A DNA stretch of 64,000 nt from Verrucolacustris abundans (GCA_965194535.1 OZ239145.1:992001-1056000), one strand, 5' to 3'. Positions 41,242-50,588 are shown, counted from the stretch's first letter. Notes: generated by a model from the letters alone, not told the origin. Program-made: numbers and translations.

Positions 41242-41708
41242 GGTTTTTTTGCAGGAGGTGTGGTTGGTGTGGTGGGTGCGCCCCCATCCGCCTTGATTGC
41301 TGCAGCAACCGCATTGGGGTCGGTAGGAGGTAATTCCGGATATAGCGGGGCTCCTGCTGCGGTAATAGCGGAGGGTTGGATGGTTGTGATGGGGTAAGCG
41401 GCGTGAGGCTTGTTCGTCCGCAAATCTGCAACAATGATCTCCATCGCCTTTGAGATAGGAATGTGACCAATGCCCTTTGTTTTATCTACCCAACCATAGG
41501 AGTTTGCTGATTTATCCTGTTCCAATCGAAGTTTAGATATTTTTTCCAAACGACCTTTTGCTGCTGCTTCGGTGACCGTCTCTGGAGTCACGCCCCAAGG
41601 CCGCAAGATAAACGCCAAGCTGGCAAGACCCAAAAAGCCTGCAGCTAGCCAGAGCCCTGGAAGATAGGGGTGGCGACGTTGACTAATGGATTTGGATGCT
41701 TCGTTCAT
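41238..41708 (-). CDS. Small single-TM protein of the ACIII operon, function unknown
   Basis: The start is ATG at 41708, overlapping the actF stop by 4 nt; the longer frame is antisense-like sequence within actF. The 156-residue product has one TM (about 18-37) and a periplasmic part. That part includes a motif resembling conserved segments of proteins found near oxidase genes in other phyla (SYGWVDKTKGIGHIPISKAM), then a Pro/Ala/Thr-rich tail. No cofactor motif is present. Its position between actF and the CcoN-like gene suggests an assembly or linking subunit, which is inference. Confidence 0.65.
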   Translation of the reverse strand: MNEASKSISQRRHPYLPGLWLAAGFLGLASLAFILRPWGVTPETVTEAAAKGRLEKISKLRLEQDKSANSYGWVDKTKGIGHIPISKAMEIIVADLRTNKPHAAYPITTIQPSAITAAGAPLYPELPPTDPNAVAAAIKADGGAPTTPTTPPAKKP

Positions 41709-42949
41709 AGCCAATTTGTCACAGCTAAGCTGTCCCTCAACCGGGGATCCCGTGCTGGAAAGATCGAGCCTTTGGAAAGCAACCAAAGGATCGTATGTCC
41801 GAGGATTCCTAGTACGCCTACCAGAGTCAGAAGGTCTAAGAGGTGAGGATGGAAGCCCGTTGTGGCTGCCACGTGACCCGCATGGCGTGATTCTTGTAGC
41901 TGTAGATTCGGCATAATAATCCAGTAGATATCCACGCAGTGCATTGCGACGACCCAAACCGCAGTCGTGCAAAGCCTCCAACTCGTTCTCTTTGCGGGTT
42001 GGGTTAAAAGAAGAAGAAACGGAATAAAGAAGTGACCTACGACGAGAAAAACAGAGAACCAGAACCAACTCCCGGTATTTCGATAGACGAAGAACCATGT
42101 TTCCTCAGGAATATTGGCGTACCACTGGAGAAAGTACTGGCTGAAGGAGATGTAACCCCAGAACGTTGTGAATGCAAAAAGGAGCATTCCCATAATATGG
42201 TTATGTTCGACGGTAAATAGACCTTTGAGGTGTCCAGTGCGGACCAAGCCATTTGTAATAAGAATCAGAATGGCCATCGAGGATTGCGCGCATCCTGCAA
42301 AAAGATAAACCCCCCACATAGTTGAGTACCAGTGATGGTCTAAGGACATAAGCCAATCAAACCCTGCAAAAGTTAGGCAGAGAACGAAGAGAGGAATAAA
42401 ACCATACGCAGTGTGGCGAAGTCTTAAGGTGATGCGGGGATCCCCATCTTCGTCCTGGCGCATGGAGAGGTTTCTGTAAAGGAGCCCCGCCAAGGAGAAG
42501 AAGAGGAGATAGAATCCGCACCGAATGTAGAAGAAGGGCTCATTCAGGAAGGGGCTCTTCCACGCCAAGAGAGGATCGGTGGAAAGGTCTGTTGTCATCC
42601 AGTGCCATAATTCTTTTGAAAAAAGAAAGATGATCGGGAGAAATAGAAGAAGGAGAACTGGGAAGCATGAAGCAATAGACTCAAGAATTCTTCGCATAAG
42701 AACAGACCAGTCTGCGTCGAGAGCATGATGCAGAAGGGTCCAGAATAGGGCCCCCGCACAGATCGTGAATCCAACAGTGAACGCAAAAAGATAGGAGAAG
42801 GCCAACTGCATGGGGTTACTGATCCAGCCCCAAATAAAAGCGGAAAGGAGTCCTATGATACCCACGGCAGGAAGTAGGACGGGTAAGATGCCGAGACTTT
42901 CAAGTCGTAGCTTCTCCGCAGAGGGAAGAGAAGTAGGAGTGTGGCTCAT
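41705..42949 (-). CDS. actF: Alternative complex III membrane subunit ActF
   Basis: The 414-residue, about 10-TM, NrfD-related membrane protein is the second quinol-module subunit of ACIII, homologous to ActC. Recognisable features are the N-terminal TM pair, the H-rich TM (FWTLLHHALDADWSVLMRRI), the central DWLMSLDHHWYSTMWGVYLF segment and KGLFTVEHNHIMGMLLFAF. ACIII oxidises quinol and passes electrons to cytochrome c or directly to an oxidase. It overlaps actE and the small TM gene by 4 nt each. Confidence 0.93.
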   Translation of the reverse strand: MSHTPTSLPSAEKLRLESLGILPVLLPAVGIIGLLSAFIWGWISNPMQLAFSYLFAFTVGFTICAGALFWTLLHHALDADWSVLMRRILESIASCFPVLLLLFLPIIFLFSKELWHWMTTDLSTDPLLAWKSPFLNEPFFYIRCGFYLLFFSLAGLLYRNLSMRQDEDGDPRITLRLRHTAYGFIPLFVLCLTFAGFDWLMSLDHHWYSTMWGVYLFAGCAQSSMAILILITNGLVRTGHLKGLFTVEHNHIMGMLLFAFTTFWGYISFSQYFLQWYANIPEETWFFVYRNTGSWFWFSVFLVVGHFFIPFLLLLTQPAKRTSWRLCTTAVWVVAMHCVDIYWIIMPNLQLQESRHAGHVAATTGFHPHLLDLLTLVGVLGILGHTILWLLSKGSIFPARDPRLRDSLAVTNWL

Positions 42950-43566
42950 GGCTTATTTCCTGTTGCGGCAACATCTGGGGGAAGGAGTGCAACGGGTGCA
43001 TTTTGAGCAAGTTGCATCGCCCGTATATAGGCAATGATCGCCCAACGATCCTCCACCTCAATGTGGTGGTAAGGTCCCATCTGGCCTTTTCCATGTGTAA
43101 TTGTGTTGAAGATCTCCCCGTCCGCCATCTCTCTGTATTTATCCAAATGATAACTCGCAGCTCCGACAAGACCATACTGCGATGTGATGCCATTTCCTGC
43201 TCCCGTCGCTCCGTGACAGACCTGACAGTTGATCTGATATCTTTCTTGGCCTCGTGCAAGCAGCTTCCGATCTACGGTGACAGGGATTCCGGTGCCCCAC
43301 ATATTTCCCATCTTTCCTGTCAGCCGATACGGCTGATCTGTCGCAATATGAAATGGAATCGTTCCGTACGGTGGTACACGGTCAACCCTCCCTTCGGTGA
43401 AAATAGGCGAAGGAGTTTGTGATTTATATTTTGGCTGGCGATCCATGTCAGGAAAAATTTCGATTGGGGTTCGTTGAGTGAAATCCCCGCGGAAGCCAGC
43501 AATTGCCACAATGGCAAGGCCGATGGCGCCAAAGATTGCGAGGAAGGTACGGATGAACCCCTTCAT
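42946..43566 (-). CDS. actE: Alternative complex III monoheme cytochrome c ActE
   Basis: The 206-residue product has an N-terminal hydrophobic segment (TFLAIFGAIGLAIVAIAGF), the ActE-typical ALPxGT-like region (VPPYGTIPFHIA) and one heme site INCQVCHGATGAGNG. The C-terminal GKGQMGPYHHIEVEDRWAI supplies the Met ligand. It is the electron-exit cytochrome on the periplasmic face of ACIII. Overlaps of 4 nt with actD and actF show tight coupling. Confidence 0.93.
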   Translation of the reverse strand: MKGFIRTFLAIFGAIGLAIVAIAGFRGDFTQRTPIEIFPDMDRQPKYKSQTPSPIFTEGRVDRVPPYGTIPFHIATDQPYRLTGKMGNMWGTGIPVTVDRKLLARGQERYQINCQVCHGATGAGNGITSQYGLVGAASYHLDKYREMADGEIFNTITHGKGQMGPYHHIEVEDRWAIIAYIRAMQLAQNAPVALLPPDVAATGNKP

Positions 43567-44150
43567 GCGACTCCCTCCGCTCGTACGGGATGTGGATCCT
43601 CTTCAGGGTCCTGATAAATCTCAGTAATATGAGTTCCGCCCATTCCCTGAAGGAGTTGACGGCTCGCGGTGGGATCGAACTTGGGATCTGCGACCTCGAG
43701 AACAAGGAAAAATCCATCATCCGTTGCACGCTGGAATCGGTCCCAATTAAACACGGGATGGTGAAGACGGGGAAGAAGGGTTAACAAAAGCAAACCCAAA
43801 ATAGTTCCAAAAGCAGTCAAGAGGATGGTCAGCTCAAAAAATATAGGTAGGGATGGCTCGAGGGCAAAGTAGGGTTTTCCTTGGACGATGAGTGGGTAGT
43901 TCAACGCAGAGGTGTAATAAATCAGTACAAAGCCTGTGGTTAGTCCGGTAAATCCTCCGATAAGAGAAAAAAGGGAGACGCGGGACCGTTTGAATCCCAT
44001 CGCATGATCCATTCCGTGAATCGGGAAAGGGGAGTAGACGTCCCATTTCTTGAATCCATGAGCATAGATCTTTTTCGCGGCCTCTAAGAGGGCGGCTGCG
44101 GAGGAGAATTCGGCTCCCAACCCGTAAAGTGTTTTTGTTGCGTGATTCAT
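43563..44150 (-). CDS. actD: Alternative complex III subunit ActD (DUF3341)
   Basis: The 195-residue protein has the DUF3341 layout: an N-terminal soluble segment (LYGLGAEFSSAAALLEAAKK, WDVYSPFPIHGMDHAMG), two TM helices (about 60-80 and 100-125) and a soluble C-terminal part with FFLVLEVADPKFD. ActD is a small membrane subunit contacting ActC/ActF in ACIII structures and may take part in proton movement. It is flanked by 4-nt overlaps with actC and actE. Confidence 0.93.
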   Translation of the reverse strand: MNHATKTLYGLGAEFSSAAALLEAAKKIYAHGFKKWDVYSPFPIHGMDHAMGFKRSRVSLFSLIGGFTGLTTGFVLIYYTSALNYPLIVQGKPYFALEPSLPIFFELTILLTAFGTILGLLLLTLLPRLHHPVFNWDRFQRATDDGFFLVLEVADPKFDPTASRQLLQGMGGTHITEIYQDPEEDPHPVRAEGVA

Positions 44151-45610
44151 GCGTGAACTCGGGTGCCTAGGGATGGGTCAGAGTGCGAGGAGTGATTTAG
44201 GGATGTGGAGTGGTCCTCAGCGTGTGGATCTGCTTGAGGAGTGATCCCCTTGACTTCGAACATATTGATGATGGGCAGGAATCGAACAAAGAGGAGGAAG
44301 AGAAAATTAAACAGCCCGATCGTCCCGATAAAAAGGGTGATATCAACCCAAGTGGGGGAGAAGTAACCCCAGGAAGAAGGAAGGAAATCTCGGTGAATGG
44401 AGGTGACAATAATTACGAAACGCTCGAACCACATTCCGGTATTCGGAAACATCACGATCGCAAGAACAACCCACGGATTCTGACGGCAGTACTTGAACCA
44501 GAACAGTTGGGGTGCGGCTACGTTGCAGGTGATCATTGCCCAATACGCCCACCAGTAGGGGCCGAACGCACGGTTCGTGAAAGCATAGATCTCGAATGGG
44601 TTTCCACTGTACCACGCGATGAAAAACTCCATCGAGTAGGCGTATCCAACGAGAGATCCTGTCAGAAGAATGATTTTGCACATATTGTCGATGTGTTTGT
44701 CGGTCACAAGATCATGAAGCTTGTAAATCTCGCGAAAGGGAATCAAGAGTGTGAGAACCATGGCAAAACCACCAAAGATCGCGCCAGCCACGAAGTAAGG
44801 GGGGAAGATTGTCGTATGCCAACCGGGCACGATCGATGTAGCGAAATCAAAGGACACAACGCTGTGGACAGAGAGTACGAGCGGAGTCGAAATACCTGCT
44901 AAAATTAGGTAAGTTTTTTCGTAGTGTGTCCAGTGACGATTGGACCCGCGCCAACCCAATGCAAGAAGGCCATAGGCCATTTGGCGAAGGCGGGTTGTGG
45001 CACGATCGCGCAAAGAGGCAAGGTCAGGAATGAGGCCGAGGTACCAAAAAATGAGAGAGACCGTGAAGTAGGTAGATACTGCAAAGACGTCCCATAAAAG
45101 TGGGCTTCGGAAGTTTTGCCAAATTGCATTCGCATTCGGGACAGGGGCCAGAAACCATGCCATCCAGACCCTACCGACGTGAAAGGCGGGGAAGATTCCT
45201 GCGCAGATCACGGCAAAAATTGTCATCGCTTCGGCTGAGCGGTTGATGGAAGTCCGCCACTTTTGGCGCGTAAGAAAGAGAATGGCGGAAATGAGGGTTC
45301 CTGCGTGACCAATTCCGATCCAGAAAACGAAGTTTGTAATATCCCAAGCCCAGCACACCGGAACATTGAGTCCCCATACGCCGACTCCTGTGGAGACAAG
45401 GTAGGTCAGCATTGCCGGAACGAGGGTGGCCATTGCTCCGAAAGTAATGGTCAAAATCCACCACCACTTGGGGGCGCGTTCTTCGACAATTTGGCAAACG
45501 TGTTGAGTGATCCAAGAAAGCGGTCGATGGTTGGAGACAAGCGGGCGCCTCTCTAAATAGTCAGCAGCCTTGGCGAATGCGGCTTGAGCTGAAGAGTCGG
45601 ACGATCTCAT
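44147..45610 (-). CDS. actC: Alternative complex III NrfD-like membrane subunit ActC
   Basis: The 487-residue, about 10-TM PsrC/NrfD-family protein forms the quinol site next to the iron-sulfur subunit ActB. Typical stretches are NVPVCWAWDITNFVFWIGIG, AVICAGIFPAFHVGR, SVHSVVSFDFATSIVPGWH and WYSGNPFE. The length and the conserved His/Asp residues in the membrane are as in characterised ACIII. It overlaps actB and actD by 4 nt. Confidence 0.94.
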   Translation of the reverse strand: MRSSDSSAQAAFAKAADYLERRPLVSNHRPLSWITQHVCQIVEERAPKWWWILTITFGAMATLVPAMLTYLVSTGVGVWGLNVPVCWAWDITNFVFWIGIGHAGTLISAILFLTRQKWRTSINRSAEAMTIFAVICAGIFPAFHVGRVWMAWFLAPVPNANAIWQNFRSPLLWDVFAVSTYFTVSLIFWYLGLIPDLASLRDRATTRLRQMAYGLLALGWRGSNRHWTHYEKTYLILAGISTPLVLSVHSVVSFDFATSIVPGWHTTIFPPYFVAGAIFGGFAMVLTLLIPFREIYKLHDLVTDKHIDNMCKIILLTGSLVGYAYSMEFFIAWYSGNPFEIYAFTNRAFGPYWWAYWAMITCNVAAPQLFWFKYCRQNPWVVLAIVMFPNTGMWFERFVIIVTSIHRDFLPSSWGYFSPTWVDITLFIGTIGLFNFLFLLFVRFLPIINMFEVKGITPQADPHAEDHSTSLNHSSHSDPSLGTRVHA

Positions 45611-48600
45611 TTGTGTCCTCCCTCGCTCTTATGGGATGAAGACTCCTGGTTATTGTGAGACGTCTCGGCGTGTGATTCCCCGTGACCGTGGGGGGTATTG
45701 TAAGACGTTTTTGCTCCTGGCATGGCAGGATTCGGATTTCGGATCCGACCTAAGTAGGTAAGGCGAGGCCGAACATTTAGATATTCAAGGAGGGAGTAGT
45801 TTTGCGGAAGGGCGCGTTGCTGTGTGACTTCGGAGGATTCGTCTAACAGGTCACCAAAGACAATCGCTTCGGCTGGGCAAGCCTGTTGGCAGGCGGTTTT
45901 CAGTGTTCCTTTAGGGATTTTTAAATCGGCTGAATCGCGGGCACGTACCCGAGCGGTAATCTTTGCATCCTCAATCCTTTGAACGCAAAAGGTGCACTTC
46001 TCCATCACCCCACGCATACGGACCGTGACGTTTGGATTCTTTTGGAGCTTGATGGTCTCCTCAGTGCCTTTAGGCGCCAAAGGACCCCAGTAGAGCTTGT
46101 CCAAAGCCCTTTGATTGTAATCAAAGAAGTTGAATCGACGGACTTTGTACGGACAGTTGTTCGCGCAGTAGCGGGTTCCAATGCAACGATTGTAGGCCAT
46201 CACGTTGAGGCCTTCTTCGTTGTGGACGGTCGCGTTTACAGGACAAACCGTTTCACAGGGGGCATTTTCGCACTGCATGCAGGCGATAGGTTGTGACACG
46301 GACTCGGGTGCATCGGGTTCGCCCGTAAAGTAACGGTCCACACGAATCCAGTGCATTTCTCGGCCTTTCATCACCTGATCTTTTCCAACGATGGGAATAT
46401 TGTTCTCTGCCGTGCAGGCGGTTACGCACGCATTGCATCCCGTGCAAGTAGACAGATCGACCACCATGGCCCACTGATGTTGGCCATCGAGTTTTGGATT
46501 TGGGTAGAAACTCTGATTCTTTGGAATATGAGCGTCCATTCCGACTGTCTTGACCCAAGCTGGATTTTTCTGAAATTCGGATACGGTAGCTTCCCTAACC
46601 AGATCCCGGCCTTCCATAACCTGATGCTCTTGCGTAACCGCAAGCTCGCGGGTTTTGCCGAGTTTTTTCAGTTGGAGACCTGCACCTTGGTAGTCAGTCA
46701 TCGAAGTACGGAGAGAATAGGCATTGAAGCCGGCTCCCTTTGCAACGGATCCTAATTCTTCCTGCCCGTATCCCAAGGGAAGGCTGACAGAGAAATTTGC
46801 ATGCCCTGGAACAATCAGTGCAGGGGCTTCGACCGAGCGTCCTGCAAGAGTCGCTTGCACGACATCCGCCACGAGAATTCCTTTTATGATTTCATTCTTA
46901 AGCCCAAGGGACTTGGCGGTGTCTTGCGACATGAGAATCGCGTTGTCCCAAGTCAGTTTCGTCATGGGATCAGGCCACTCCTGCATCCAACCGTTATTGG
47001 CGTATCGACCGTCGTCCACTGCGCCCGATTGGATGAAGTTAAACTCAAGTGAGGAGATGTCTTCAGGGGTGCTATTTTCTATCTTCGAAAGAAGACCAGC
47101 CACTGAGTTGAGGTTTGGCGTGCGGGGCGCAAGTGTGGGGGTGGAAGAGGCGAGGAAACCTTCCCTTACGAAATCATTCCAAGCCTGATCGAGTTTTTCG
47201 CCCGAGAGATTTGTTCGTTGTGCAAATGTGTCCCGAATCAATCCGGGCCCGATGGGTTTGGGTTGCCCAAGAAGTTTGGAGAGCAGGTCGACTTGGCTTT
47301 GTCCGTCCCAAAGAGGCTGGATCATCGGCTGGATGGATAGGTAAGAGCCGTCGGATGCGAGTGCGTCTCCCCAAGACTCGAGATAGTGGGTTCCTGGAAT
47401 CGACCACGTGGATTGCTTTGAAGTCGCGTTCGGAAGGTGCGCTAAGTGAATTGTGTTTGGGACAGAAGACTGAAGTGCGGGCCAGTTCAAGTCCGCCGGG
47501 GTGTTGTATACGGGATCTCCCCCTAGGATAATGAGAGTACGAATCGTGCCGCTTCTGATCTTACCGGCGAGTTGATTTATGTTTGAGGAGGGGATCGATC
47601 GCCGAGGTTGAACAATGAGAGTGGAACCAACCGCCCCCAATGTGGCATTCAAAGCAAGAGCGAGAGCTTGCAGGGAAACAGGAAGTCGTCGTCCCACGAG
47701 AATAAGCGACTGCTTTCCATGGGCGACCAGGTCATTCGCGCATTCACGAATCCACGCGGGGTCCACACCTTCGGGAAGAGCGAGATCGGGGGATTGGCTG
47801 AGAAGAGCATTTAGATCAGCATTGGGCTTGGCTGTCCGAATCTGTCGGGCGAGTTCCAGCAAGAAGGGACCTACGGAACCCGACCGCAGTCGAAGTCGAT
47901 GATCTGCCATGGTTCCCGTGAGGGAGAAGCGTGGCTCCACAACATAAAGGCGGTTTGTGGAGTCACCGGGTTTACGGGTTCGACGACCAGCGGCAAAACC
48001 ACGCGTATCCGAAATATCTCCTTCGTCGGAACCAAGAAAATCACAGTCCAGAGAAAGAACTGTCGACGCGGCGGACAGGTTGGGTCGAAATTCTGTGTTA
48101 TCGCCAAAGACGAGAGAGGAAGCCTCAAGGTCCCTTCCGGGTGCTAAGGGTTCGTATGTCGCCCAAGTCGCCTGCGGGAACTGTTTTTGAAGTTCAGCGC
48201 GAAGGCGATCTCGAGTGGGGGAGAGAAGTTCATCCGCGAGAATTGCTAAAGAGGATCCTGCTGTGGAAGTGGATTCATCGCGAATCCTCGCAATCTCTGC
48301 ATCCCAATCGGAAGGAGAGATCTTTTTTCCGGACCGAGTTGGGTGTTGGCGACGAGCCGGATCGTAAAGATCAAGGATAGAGGCCTGCGAGAAATTATCG
48401 CTCGCACCCAGGCTCAACGGGTGGAGAGGATTTCCTTCCATCTTAATGGGGCGACCATCGAATGTGGTTGCAAGAAGCGGGACAGCGCCACGGCGTCGCG
48501 GTTGAGCCGTCGCAAAAGACATTTTTTTGCCTGGGATAACCCACTCAGGCGATTGGGTGAAGGGAACAAGGTGCGCTTCAGGGCGGCGACAGCCTGAAAG

Positions 48601-48807
48601 GCTAAGTCCGGCCAAGGCAAGCGAGGCGCCCATCAAACGCAAAAAGTTTCTACGAGAGAGCGGGTCATTATCCCAATCCGCCGCCCCTGCGGGAAATTCC
48701 CGATGAAGCCACTCTTCAAAGTCTGGCGTCCGCGAGTATTCACCCAAGCTACGCCAATAGGTTCGACCGTTCGGAGCAGGGGATGGATGAGTGAGGGTGC
48801 GTTTCAT
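45607..48807 (-). CDS. actB: Alternative complex III large iron-sulfur subunit ActB
   Basis: The 1066-residue fusion resembles molybdopterin oxidoreductases (B1 half, no molybdenum site expected) joined to a ferredoxin-like B2 half. A Tat motif lies at residues 51-58 (SRRNFLRLMG), with a lipobox ending at Cys73 (LSGC), so it is probably a Tat-exported lipoprotein. The C-terminal cysteine clusters CTGCNACVTAC, CMQCENAPCETVC, CIGTRYCANNC and CTFCVQRI with ACQQAC provide the [4Fe-4S]/[3Fe-4S] chain. The start is 4 bp after the actA stop. Large reverse-strand open frames in this gene are shadows. Confidence 0.95.
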   Translation of the reverse strand: MKRTLTHPSPAPNGRTYWRSLGEYSRTPDFEEWLHREFPAGAADWDNDPLSRRNFLRLMGASLALAGLSLSGCRRPEAHLVPFTQSPEWVIPGKKMSFATAQPRRRGAVPLLATTFDGRPIKMEGNPLHPLSLGASDNFSQASILDLYDPARRQHPTRSGKKISPSDWDAEIARIRDESTSTAGSSLAILADELLSPTRDRLRAELQKQFPQATWATYEPLAPGRDLEASSLVFGDNTEFRPNLSAASTVLSLDCDFLGSDEGDISDTRGFAAGRRTRKPGDSTNRLYVVEPRFSLTGTMADHRLRLRSGSVGPFLLELARQIRTAKPNADLNALLSQSPDLALPEGVDPAWIRECANDLVAHGKQSLILVGRRLPVSLQALALALNATLGAVGSTLIVQPRRSIPSSNINQLAGKIRSGTIRTLIILGGDPVYNTPADLNWPALQSSVPNTIHLAHLPNATSKQSTWSIPGTHYLESWGDALASDGSYLSIQPMIQPLWDGQSQVDLLSKLLGQPKPIGPGLIRDTFAQRTNLSGEKLDQAWNDFVREGFLASSTPTLAPRTPNLNSVAGLLSKIENSTPEDISSLEFNFIQSGAVDDGRYANNGWMQEWPDPMTKLTWDNAILMSQDTAKSLGLKNEIIKGILVADVVQATLAGRSVEAPALIVPGHANFSVSLPLGYGQEELGSVAKGAGFNAYSLRTSMTDYQGAGLQLKKLGKTRELAVTQEHQVMEGRDLVREATVSEFQKNPAWVKTVGMDAHIPKNQSFYPNPKLDGQHQWAMVVDLSTCTGCNACVTACTAENNIPIVGKDQVMKGREMHWIRVDRYFTGEPDAPESVSQPIACMQCENAPCETVCPVNATVHNEEGLNVMAYNRCIGTRYCANNCPYKVRRFNFFDYNQRALDKLYWGPLAPKGTEETIKLQKNPNVTVRMRGVMEKCTFCVQRIEDAKITARVRARDSADLKIPKGTLKTACQQACPAEAIVFGDLLDESSEVTQQRALPQNYSLLEYLNVRPRLTYLGRIRNPNPAMPGAKTSYNTPHGHGESHAETSHNNQESSSHKSEGGHK

Positions 48808-48811
48808 GATT

Positions 48812-49465
48812 TTATCGATGGCAACCGCTACAACTGACGGGCGGTTTCACATTCCACTCCTTAACGAATTTCTCTCCGATCTCTCGTTGGGTCGTCCCAG
48901 TCGGGGGTTCCCAGTCTAAATTGGTGACTTGATCGAGAGGGCGCAGATGATTTTCTGGGGCGCGATGGCATTCCAAGCACCAACCCATGCTGTGTGGTTT
49001 GGCGTGGTAGACTACTTCCATGTGATTCACATGACCGTGGCATGCCACGCAACTGACGCCTCGGTTCACGTGAACTGCATGATTGAAGTAAACATAATCG
49101 GGGGCCTTGTGAATCCGAACCCAAGGCACGGGATTTCCGGTTTTCCATGAATCCCGAACCGCGCTGAGTTTCGAGCTTTGTGATTTAATTTGTGTGTGAC
49201 AGTTCATGCAGGTTTGGGTTCCTGGAACATTGGAGTGGGAAGATTTTTCGACTCCCGTATGGCAGTACCGACAATCCATCCCGAGTTGGTTGACGTGCAG
49301 AGAGTGATCAAATGCGGCGGGTTGGGTGGGTTGGTATCCAACCCGAGTGTATTTCGGGGTGAAATAGTAAGACATGCCTGAAACAATGCTCACTGCGATG
49401 ATGGTAAGGCATACGAGAATCTTGATTGGTAACCAGTTGCTGAAACGGGGAAATATGTTGGCCAT
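48812..49465 (-). CDS. actA: Alternative complex III pentaheme cytochrome c ActA
   Basis: The 217-residue product has an N-terminal anchor (IKILVCLTIIAVSIVSGMSYYF) and five CxxCH motifs: CRYCH, CMNCH, CVACH, CLECH and CSGCH. Conserved His residues supply distal ligands (DHSLHVNQLG, FNHAVHVNRG, VYHAKPHS). Five hemes and this spacing match ActA of ACIII. It is the first gene of the ten-gene minus-strand operon and is divergent from the cytochrome oxidase operon. Confidence 0.95.
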   Translation of the reverse strand: MANIFPRFSNWLPIKILVCLTIIAVSIVSGMSYYFTPKYTRVGYQPTQPAAFDHSLHVNQLGMDCRYCHTGVEKSSHSNVPGTQTCMNCHTQIKSQSSKLSAVRDSWKTGNPVPWVRIHKAPDYVYFNHAVHVNRGVSCVACHGHVNHMEVVYHAKPHSMGWCLECHRAPENHLRPLDQVTNLDWEPPTGTTQREIGEKFVKEWNVKPPVSCSGCHR

Positions 49466-49551
49466 GTTGGGTTAGGAGTGAAATTGCATGGGGTCTACTG
49501 GATTGAGCGATAGGTGAAAATGGAGGCTCTTTACGCATTCATCAAGGAAGC

Positions 49552-49589
49552 ATTAGAAGTATTAACCAATTGGCCTTAACTATTAGAAG
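49552..49589. promoter_or_regulatory. Palindrome flanked by direct repeats in the actA-coxB divergent region
   Basis: ATTAGAAG occurs at 49552-49559 and 49582-49589, 30 bp apart. Between them lies the perfect palindrome CCAATTGG (49566-49573), bracketed by TTAAC on both sides. The element is central in the 239-bp gap between two respiratory operons, where shared regulation would act. Confidence 0.4.
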
Positions 49590-49704
49590 AATTTACATAT
49601 CGTTTCCCCTCTCATTTTTAACCAAAATTCCGGATGGGCAGTAGGGGAATCAAAAAGTGTTTGGTAGGAGTTGAAATCTTTCGAATCCGTTGGAGACTCC
49701 ATTC

Positions 49705-50574
49705 ATGCCTTTACCTTTAAGCCGTTTCGTGGGGGTCGTTCTGTTCTCCTTATTGGCCCTGTTTTCTCCTGCACACGCTGAGGTTCGTCAGAACAGCGTC
49801 TGGTGGTTGCCCCGCAATGTAAACATGTTCGGGCACGAGATCGATTTCATCTTTTACCTTATCCTTTGGCTGACTGGGGTTACGGCAGTTGCGGTTTTTT
49901 CTGTCATGATCTACTTCCTGGTCAAATATCGTGCCCGGCCAGGAGTTCCTGCCATTCATAGTCACGGAAACAACACGCTTGAGGTGATCTGGACTACCAT
50001 TCCTGTATTCATCTTTTTGGCTTTGGCGATTTATGGAAATGAGCAGTGGACCCAAATGCGATTGCGTACTCCCCCTGCGGACGCCCTGCCTGTAGCGGTG
50101 GTGGGAGAGCAGTTTGGTTGGAATGTGCGATATCCTGGTCCGGACGGAAAGCTCGCGAAGATGGTTGCCTCAAAAGTGGGTAAGGATAACCCTTTTGGTG
50201 TTGATCCCGCCGATCCCGATGGGATGGATGATTTTACGACCTATAACGACATTGTTTTTCCGATCAATCGACCCGTGAGGCTCTATTTGGGCTCCAAAGA
50301 TGTTATTCACGCTTTTTACGTTCCCGAGTTTCGCCTGTATCAAGACATGGTTCCCGGGCGCGTGTATGACTTTGTGTGGCTCAAGGCTGAAGCGACGGGA
50401 AATTTTCAACTCGCCTGCAACCAGTTGTGCGGACAGGGCCACTACAAAATGTTCGGCAAGTTGGCTGTAGTCGAGGAGTCGGCTTATCAAGATTGGGCCA
50501 AGAGCAAGGCTCCTGCGCCTACGGCAAGTGTTGAGAAATCGAATCCGGTTCCTGTATCCCTAGTTAAAAAATAA
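49705..50574 (+). CDS. coxB: Cytochrome c oxidase subunit II
   Basis: The 289-residue subunit has a signal peptide (LSRFVGVVLFSLLALFSPAHA), two TM helices (about 40-64 and 85-105) and a periplasmic CuA domain. Its ligand set is CNQLCGQGHYKM, with the earlier His in VIHAFYVPEFRLYQD. It receives electrons from a cytochrome c or from ACIII. ATG at 49705 is chosen because GGAG lies nine bases upstream; an in-frame TTG at 49690 is less likely. There is no C-terminal cytochrome c domain, so it is a simple subunit II. Confidence 0.94.
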   Translation: MPLPLSRFVGVVLFSLLALFSPAHAEVRQNSVWWLPRNVNMFGHEIDFIFYLILWLTGVTAVAVFSVMIYFLVKYRARPGVPAIHSHGNNTLEVIWTTIPVFIFLALAIYGNEQWTQMRLRTPPADALPVAVVGEQFGWNVRYPGPDGKLAKMVASKVGKDNPFGVDPADPDGMDDFTTYNDIVFPINRPVRLYLGSKDVIHAFYVPEFRLYQDMVPGRVYDFVWLKAEATGNFQLACNQLCGQGHYKMFGKLAVVEESAYQDWAKSKAPAPTASVEKSNPVPVSLVKK

Positions 50575-50588
50575 GAGGAGAGAAAAGT

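Noticed and set aside
41709..42098. N-terminal extension of the 156-residue protein
   Set aside because: It would be the out-of-frame translation of actF; ATG at 41708 overlaps the actF stop by 4 nt and places the TM at the N-terminus.
47615..48380. Several long antisense open frames inside actB
   Set aside because: They are Arg/Ser-rich mirror frames of a GC-biased gene; the actB frame has complete iron-sulfur motifs.
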